From positions 1-24,356 of IMG/VR virus record IMGVR_UViG_3300034198_008335: a DNA stretch of 24,356 nucleotides; one strand, written 5' to 3'. The position numbers and the translations under genes are program-made. This document shows positions 19,733 through 24,356 of this stretch, piece by piece. The notes below the pieces were generated by a model that did no database searches, was not told the origin of the DNA, and saw only the letters and a list, made by a program, of their open reading frames with translations. This DNA comes from a virus. Each line of letters begins with the position of its first letter. Position 1 is the first letter of the stretch.

Positions 19733-22005
19733 TGATGGATGATGAAGACCTGTTAGAGATTCTCCAAAACAAGGAGGATGCAGCGTCTCATTACGCCCAC
19801 GGGGTGCTTGGAAGTGCGCGCGAAATCGCCGTGCGAGAGTACAACCGCATGCCCTACGGCAACGAGGTGGACGGCGAGTCGCAGATAGTCGCATCAGACG
19901 TTCAGGACAGCATTGAGTGGCTGCTTCCCTCCCTCCTGAAGACCTTCACATCCACAGACAAGGCCGTCTCTTTTGAGCCTTCTACATCCAACGACATCAA
20001 GGGCGCTGAACAGGCCACTGACGCCTGTAACTACGTCTTCTATAAGCAAAACAACGGCTTCCTGATCCTGTACACGGCGATTAAGGACATGTTGACGGTC
20101 AAGAATTGTGCCGTGATGTGGCGCAAAGAAGACATCGAGACCGTCTCATCAGTCCCCTTCAAGGGAGCATCTGAAGAGATGCTTGCGATGATGATGCAGG
20201 AGGAAGACGCCGTGATTGAGGCCGCTAACCCGGCACCCATCTTGGGTGAGCAGGGCCAGCCACAGGTCGATCCCTACACAGGCCAGCCGCTGATGGGCTA
20301 CAACGGACGACTCAAGAAGACCGAGAAGAAGTCCATCGTGAGGGTCGAGGCTTTTAGCCCCGACTCTTTGCTTGTCCAGCGTGATTGGACTTCACCTCTA
20401 CTGCACGACTGCCCTTATGTCTGTCGGATGATGCGTGTGACGCTCTCAGACCTCCACATGATGGGCTACAAGGAAGTGACCGCTGAAGATTTACGGTCAT
20501 CTGACAACATTGACTACAACGGCAGCAACCTGCACACAAGGCTGACGAATGTTCAGGATCAGTCTGCTGCCAGCGACCTGCTGATTCGTGATGAGCACTC
20601 TGATGACTCGATGGCTGAAGGCTGGCTCCGCATTGAGTACATCTTGGCAGACAAGGATGGGGACGGCATCGCTGAGAGGCTGTGTGTCTACCGCCTCAGA
20701 GACAAGATTTTGAAGTGTGAGGTAACGAGCCATGTACCCATCGCCACCTCATCACCTATTCTCAACCCGCATCGGTGGGACGGCATGTCCATCGCTGATG
20801 CGGTGTCAGACCTGCAAAAGCTCCACACCGAGCTACTGCGCCAGACGCTTAATAACCTCTACCTTACCAACAACCCAAGAACCAAAGTCCTCACAGACGC
20901 GAACTGGTCGCCACTAGCCAACATCGATGACCTGCTGGACTCTAGGGCTGGTGGGGTGATACGTCAGAGAGACGCCAACGCCATCTCTGAGCAGGTGATC
21001 CCGTTCTCAGCTGGTGCCTCCCTGCCCATGCTGGAGTATGTTCAGAACATGAGAGAGAACCGCACAGGCGTCTCTCGCACAAGTCAGGGCCTCAACCCCG
21101 ACAGCATGAACAACACCGCCACAGGCCGCGCTATGGACATGTCGGCGTCCATGCAGCGCATTGAGCTGATCGCACGGATCATCGCTGAGACGCTGGTCAA
21201 GCCGATCTTCCAAGGCATCCTGAAGACACTCACAGACGGTGGGATGGAGAAACTCGCGTTCAGGCTCAGAGATGAGTTTGTCGAGTACGACCCCAACGAG
21301 TGGCGTGATCAGTACGACATGACGATCAATGTCGGGCTCGGCACGGGCGACACGCAGCAAAAAGCGCAGCAGCTGTTGAATATTTGGCAGATGCAGATGG
21401 CCTCGATGCAGTTTGGTCTTGCCACACCTGCCCACCTCTACCACACCGCTTCCAAGCAGATTGAGAACAGCGGCTTTAAGGACGTTCAGAACTTCCTGCA
21501 AGACCCCAGAAACACCCCACCAAGGCCACAACAGCCCCCGATTGAGGTGCAGGTCGCTCAGATGAAGATTCAGGCTGACGGGCAGAAATATCAGGCAGAG
21601 ACACAGGCCGATATTCAGAAGTTTCAGGCCGAGACACAGATGCAGCGCGAGGTTGAGCAGATCAAGGCGCAGGCCAAGCTGCAAGAGATACAGGCCAGCC
21701 TTGAGCTTCAGGCCGCAAACGATGCACGGGACGCCGAAAGAGAGAGGCAAAAGGCTCTGATGGATGCCCAGCTAGAGGCTCAGAAGATTGAGTTTGAGAA
21801 GTGGAAGGCAGAGCTGACGGCTCAGACCCAAATCTACATCGAGCAGCTCAAGATGGGCAGCACCCAGACCCCGCAGCAAGAGACACCTGACCTCAACAAC
21901 GCATTGGCCGCATCTATTGACGGCTTTCGCGCTGCGTTGGATCAGATGAACAGACCCAAGACCATCATTCGCGGCCCTGACGGACGAGCCGCTGGCATCG
22001 CTTAA
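19729..22005 (+). CDS. Portal protein (P22-like, long)
   Basis: 758 aa, starting within the ATGATGATG run at 19729. N-terminal segment RMPYGNEVDGESQIVASDVQ with IEWLLPSLLKTFTSTDKAV is typical of large podovirus-type portals. The central part (WDGMSIADAVSDLQKLHTEL, RTGVSRTSQGLNPDSMNNTA) matches the stem/clip core. Residues about 604-709 are a long Gln/Glu/Lys/Ala-rich helix (QAETQADIQKFQAETQMQRE), like the C-terminal barrel of P22 portal. It forms the dodecameric DNA channel at the capsid vertex and docks the terminase encoded just upstream. Confidence 0.85.
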   Translation: MMMDDEDLLEILQNKEDAASHYAHGVLGSAREIAVREYNRMPYGNEVDGESQIVASDVQDSIEWLLPSLLKTFTSTDKAVSFEPSTSNDIKGAEQATDACNYVFYKQNNGFLILYTAIKDMLTVKNCAVMWRKEDIETVSSVPFKGASEEMLAMMMQEEDAVIEAANPAPILGEQGQPQVDPYTGQPLMGYNGRLKKTEKKSIVRVEAFSPDSLLVQRDWTSPLLHDCPYVCRMMRVTLSDLHMMGYKEVTAEDLRSSDNIDYNGSNLHTRLTNVQDQSAASDLLIRDEHSDDSMAEGWLRIEYILADKDGDGIAERLCVYRLRDKILKCEVTSHVPIATSSPILNPHRWDGMSIADAVSDLQKLHTELLRQTLNNLYLTNNPRTKVLTDANWSPLANIDDLLDSRAGGVIRQRDANAISEQVIPFSAGASLPMLEYVQNMRENRTGVSRTSQGLNPDSMNNTATGRAMDMSASMQRIELIARIIAETLVKPIFQGILKTLTDGGMEKLAFRLRDEFVEYDPNEWRDQYDMTINVGLGTGDTQQKAQQLLNIWQMQMASMQFGLATPAHLYHTASKQIENSGFKDVQNFLQDPRNTPPRPQQPPIEVQVAQMKIQADGQKYQAETQADIQKFQAETQMQREVEQIKAQAKLQEIQASLELQAANDARDAERERQKALMDAQLEAQKIEFEKWKAELTAQTQIYIEQLKMGSTQTPQQETPDLNNALAASIDGFRAALDQMNRPKTIIRGPDGRAAGIA

Positions 22006-22016
22006 AGGAGTAAATC

Positions 22017-22439
22017 ATGTCTTTATCCAACTCAACCGAAACCGCAGCACTCGCAGCCTTCTTGCAGGGCACAGACCCCAGCTACCGAGCAGGTGCCACC
22101 CAGTACCTAGCCCTGTTTACCGCAGACCCCGGCGAGACCGCTTCTTTGGCGGCAGAGGCCAACTACACAGGTTATGCCCGTGTGGCTTTGACCAAGGCCA
22201 GCGCATGGAACAACGGTGGCGGTAACGGTGCTGCGTTTACCAACGCCAATTTGATTCAGTTTGGTGCTTGCACTGCTGGAACCAACGCCATCACCCACTT
22301 CGCTGTGGTCGATACAGGCCCCGCCAGTGGTACTGCTGTGAACATGATGATCTCCGGCGCTCTGAGCTCTACGCTCAACGTCAGCTCCGGCATCCAGCCA
22401 CAGTTCAGCATCGGCAGCCTCAGCGTGTCGGCAGACTAA
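22017..22439 (+). CDS. Small virion/tail-type structural protein
   Basis: 140 aa with AAAGGAG upstream. MSLSNSTETAALAAFLQGTD, YLALFTADPGETASLAAEAN, YTGYARVALTKASAW, FGACTAGTNAITHFAVVDTG. This resembles small tail-fibre-like proteins annotated in aquatic phages (LxLFTxxPG...Y.GYAR motif). Beta-rich, no catalytic motif. Follows the portal directly, so it is a structural protein; whether on head or tail is unclear. Confidence 0.72.
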   Translation: MSLSNSTETAALAAFLQGTDPSYRAGATQYLALFTADPGETASLAAEANYTGYARVALTKASAWNNGGGNGAAFTNANLIQFGACTAGTNAITHFAVVDTGPASGTAVNMMISGALSSTLNVSSGIQPQFSIGSLSVSAD

Positions 22440-23312
22440 ATGCCATTCGTCAACTGGAAAGCTATGGTCGATGCGGATAACGCAGGGCAGAGCTTTTTCA
22501 GTGCGTGGAGAAAGACTCCGACACAGACCACAGGCGCAGGAATATGGTTCGATTTGTCCATGTCGCCGGGTAACCCTGTACCGAACTATTACGCAGCCTC
22601 TCCGAATATTGCAGTGAGATTGGCCCAAAGCACAGACGGGGGTATCCCCCACGGGTCGAATGTGAGTGGTAAGAAGTATCTGAAGAGCTTCACGGTGATG
22701 ACGCCCACCGCATCGGCGGCTCCTATGAGCTACATCTTGTGCGACTACCTGCTGTTTTACCCGTTTGTGGATATGTCGATCACCGACCCGCAAACATTGG
22801 ACAACACAGCGACTTTGAGCAGGTACACCTCGGGTCGGGGTGTGAAGATCATGGCCGTTGAGGTGGCGGGTCAGACGGGGGTGGGCAACCCTCAGTTCTT
22901 TGTGACCTACACCAACTCGGACGGGGTATCAGGCAGGACAACGCCTGTTGTGTCTTGCAACACCCAAGTGGTGAACGGCACGATCATCAATTCGCAGCCT
23001 TCTCAGGTCAACGGGCGCAGGGAGGCCACAGGGCCGTTTCTACCCTTGCAAGACGGCGACACAGGCGTGCAGAAGATTGACAGCGTGACCTTTGTGCAGG
23101 GCGACATTGGGCTGATTGCCTTTGTGCTGGTGTATCCCCTAGAGAACATTGCACAGCGAAGCATTGACGCGCCTATGGAGCGAGTGCCCGTGATTGACTT
23201 CATGGACTTGCCTACGGTTGAAAACGATGCATACCTCAATCTGATTTGCTGTCCCAACGGCTCTCTAGCGGGTGCGCCGCTGATGGGGACGATAGAAACT
23301 TTCTGGAACTAA
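22440..23312 (+). CDS. Phage structural protein, paralog of the next gene
   Basis: 290 aa; its ATG directly follows the TAA of the previous gene, so translation is probably coupled (no strong ribosome site). MPFVNWKAMVDADNAGQSFF, WFDLSMSPGNPVPNYYA and, near the C-terminus, GPFLPLQDGDTGVQKIDSVT followed by IAFVLVYPL. The same pattern recurs in the following gene (WYDLSLGAGNP, GPFLPLQSGDAGIASVQTIN), so the two are tandem duplicates. Beta-rich; probably a virion surface or head component. Not identified with a known family. Confidence 0.72.
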   Translation: MPFVNWKAMVDADNAGQSFFSAWRKTPTQTTGAGIWFDLSMSPGNPVPNYYAASPNIAVRLAQSTDGGIPHGSNVSGKKYLKSFTVMTPTASAAPMSYILCDYLLFYPFVDMSITDPQTLDNTATLSRYTSGRGVKIMAVEVAGQTGVGNPQFFVTYTNSDGVSGRTTPVVSCNTQVVNGTIINSQPSQVNGRREATGPFLPLQDGDTGVQKIDSVTFVQGDIGLIAFVLVYPLENIAQRSIDAPMERVPVIDFMDLPTVENDAYLNLICCPNGSLAGAPLMGTIETFWN

Positions 23313-23322
23313 GGAACCTCTT

Positions 23323-24356
23323 ATGGCACTCACCTCAATGGACTCCCTGATTGCTGCAATGTCAGCGGGTCAGACTTACCGTTCAGATTTCAACAAAAAC
23401 ACGCTCCCCACGACAGCTTATGCCGCAGGTCAGTGGTACGACTTGTCCTTGGGTGCAGGTAACCCCGGCGTCAATTCCGTGGTGGGCAGTTCGGGCAACT
23501 TGTTGCATCGTGAGGTTACCGAAACCACCAGCGTCACCGCTGCTACGGGCGCATTGGGTGGGTCTATCGCCACCACCACTTTTACCGACACCACACACGG
23601 TTCAGGCCGATTCACAGTAGGCATGCTGCTTTCAGGGGCAGGCGTGGCCCCCGGCACCTACATCACTGCGCTGGGTTCGGGTACAGGTGCCAACAACGGT
23701 GGTACTTACACCGTCAACATCTCCCAAACCGTCACAGCCCAAACCATTACAGGTACAGGCACTCCCAACGGTATCTACCACGGTGGCAACGTGGGGGCAA
23801 GCAACAAGAGTCTCTCTAACGCCTCCATATTCAGCGCGGCTTTAACGTCAGCCCCAGCCGTTGCCATGTTGTACGACATGCTGGCTTGCTACACCATCAC
23901 CAGCACCACCACTACAGGCTTACAGTCATTCACAGGTCAGGCCGCATGGCCCCGCTACGCCAACGGCGCAGGTGTCAGAGCCTTCTTGGTGCCTTCTATC
24001 GTTATGGGTGCGGGTTCTCCCACCGTTCAGTTGGGTTACACCAACACCGCCTCGGTTTCAGGCCGTCTGACCCCTGCCGCACCGTCTCTGCCCTTACTGA
24101 ACTCCGCAGCCCCCGTAGGCTCGATTCCCTACTCTGGTACGGGTATTGGTAAGTACGGCCCGTTCCTGCCGTTGCAGTCAGGTGATGCAGGTATTGCCTC
24201 GGTGCAAACCATCAACTTCTCTGCCACCATGACCTCGGGTGTGATGAATCTGATCATCTGCAAGCCTTTGGCCTTCTTGCCTATTACTACGGTAGGTGTG
24301 GCGGCAGAGCGTGACTTTGTGAACATGCTGCCCTCCATGCCCCGCATCTATGACGG
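23323..24356 (+). CDS. Phage structural protein with inserted beta module (3' end outside window)
   Basis: Open from ATG 23323 (AAGGAA upstream) to the window edge, 344 codons so far. MALTSMDSLIAAMSAGQTYR, WYDLSLGAGNPG, GIYHGGNVGASNKSL, GPFLPLQSGDAGIASVQTIN, LIICKPLAFLPITTVGV. Paralog of 22440-23312 but with about 80 extra residues (around 65-145) containing GTYITALGSGTG and GGTYTVNISQTVTAQTITGT, a repeat module common in phage and metagenomic surface proteins. It probably decorates the virion; function inferred from context only. Confidence 0.75.
   Translation, partial: MALTSMDSLIAAMSAGQTYRSDFNKNTLPTTAYAAGQWYDLSLGAGNPGVNSVVGSSGNLLHREVTETTSVTAATGALGGSIATTTFTDTTHGSGRFTVGMLLSGAGVAPGTYITALGSGTGANNGGTYTVNISQTVTAQTITGTGTPNGIYHGGNVGASNKSLSNASIFSAALTSAPAVAMLYDMLACYTITSTTTTGLQSFTGQAAWPRYANGAGVRAFLVPSIVMGAGSPTVQLGYTNTASVSGRLTPAAPSLPLLNSAAPVGSIPYSGTGIGKYGPFLPLQSGDAGIASVQTINFSATMTSGVMNLIICKPLAFLPITTVGVAAERDFVNMLPSMPRIYD

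Noticed and set aside
21007-21750. Minus-strand 247-codon frame opposite the portal gene
   Set aside because: Leu-rich shadow of the Gln/Lys/Glu helical repeat of the portal; overlaps a strong gene.
22107-22793. Minus-strand 228-codon frame opposite structural genes
   Set aside because: Arg/His-rich shadow of two plus-strand genes in the expected order.

Overview
The window is one contiguous piece of a temperate, tailed double-stranded DNA phage, or of an excised or circular prophage. Phage genes run off both ends and nothing resembling a bacterial chromosome is seen. A tyrosine integrase, an excisionase, a CI/Cro-type switch and a complete tRNA-Val gene at the presumed attachment site mark a lysogenic life style. 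The long P22-like portal suggests, but does not prove, a podovirus-like virion. The host is probably a proteobacterium, possibly a freshwater betaproteobacterium. This rests on CCA encoded in the tRNA, the P22-type Cro, NinB/NinG and the tail-protein families, and it is inference.

Layout. (1) 2-3423, plus strand: three paralogous glycine-rich tail or adhesin proteins, two with fibronectin III modules, and a small tail-associated protein. (2) 3455-4996, plus: lysis cassette with two small membrane coiled-coil proteins, an M15 endolysin and a 3TM holin, joined by ATGA/TAATG overlaps. (3) 4990-5246: tRNA-Val(CAC) surrounded by five TGTGTAA heptamers, the probable attP. (4) 10661 down to 5240, minus: one long early-left operon with a small gene, a 25-codon membrane microprotein, ERF annealing protein, YqaJ exonuclease, SSB, about a dozen small orphan genes, xis and int. 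(5) 11013-11676: CI-like repressor (minus) and Cro (plus) back to back over an operator. (6) 11703-16134, plus: early-right operon with a replication initiator carrying iteron-like repeats, an SF4 helicase, NinB, a PD-(D/E)XK protein, NinG and small DNA-binding proteins, closed by a terminator at 16204-16234. (7) 16261-24356, plus: packaging and head genes, namely an HTH/GIY-YIG protein, TerS, TerL, a 44-aa protein, portal and three structural proteins, the last cut by the window edge.

The most unusual locus is the large terminase gene (17145-19499). It carries a 365-aa intein (18303-19397) placed just before the last catalytic Asp motif of the nuclease domain. Inside the intein, in a different reading frame, lies a 255-aa HNH endonuclease gene (18575-19342). 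About 250 intein codons therefore double as coding sequence for a homing-type endonuclease. A GIY-YIG nuclease with a terminase-small-subunit-like N-terminus lies immediately upstream, so three mobile-type elements crowd the packaging genes.

A second signal is two clusters of TGTCC-type repeats with an exact 11-bp period inside the replication initiator gene. They are followed by an AT/purine-rich tract, the same architecture as the lambda origin inside gene O. Annotation was by eye only; family names rest on recognised motifs, not on searches.
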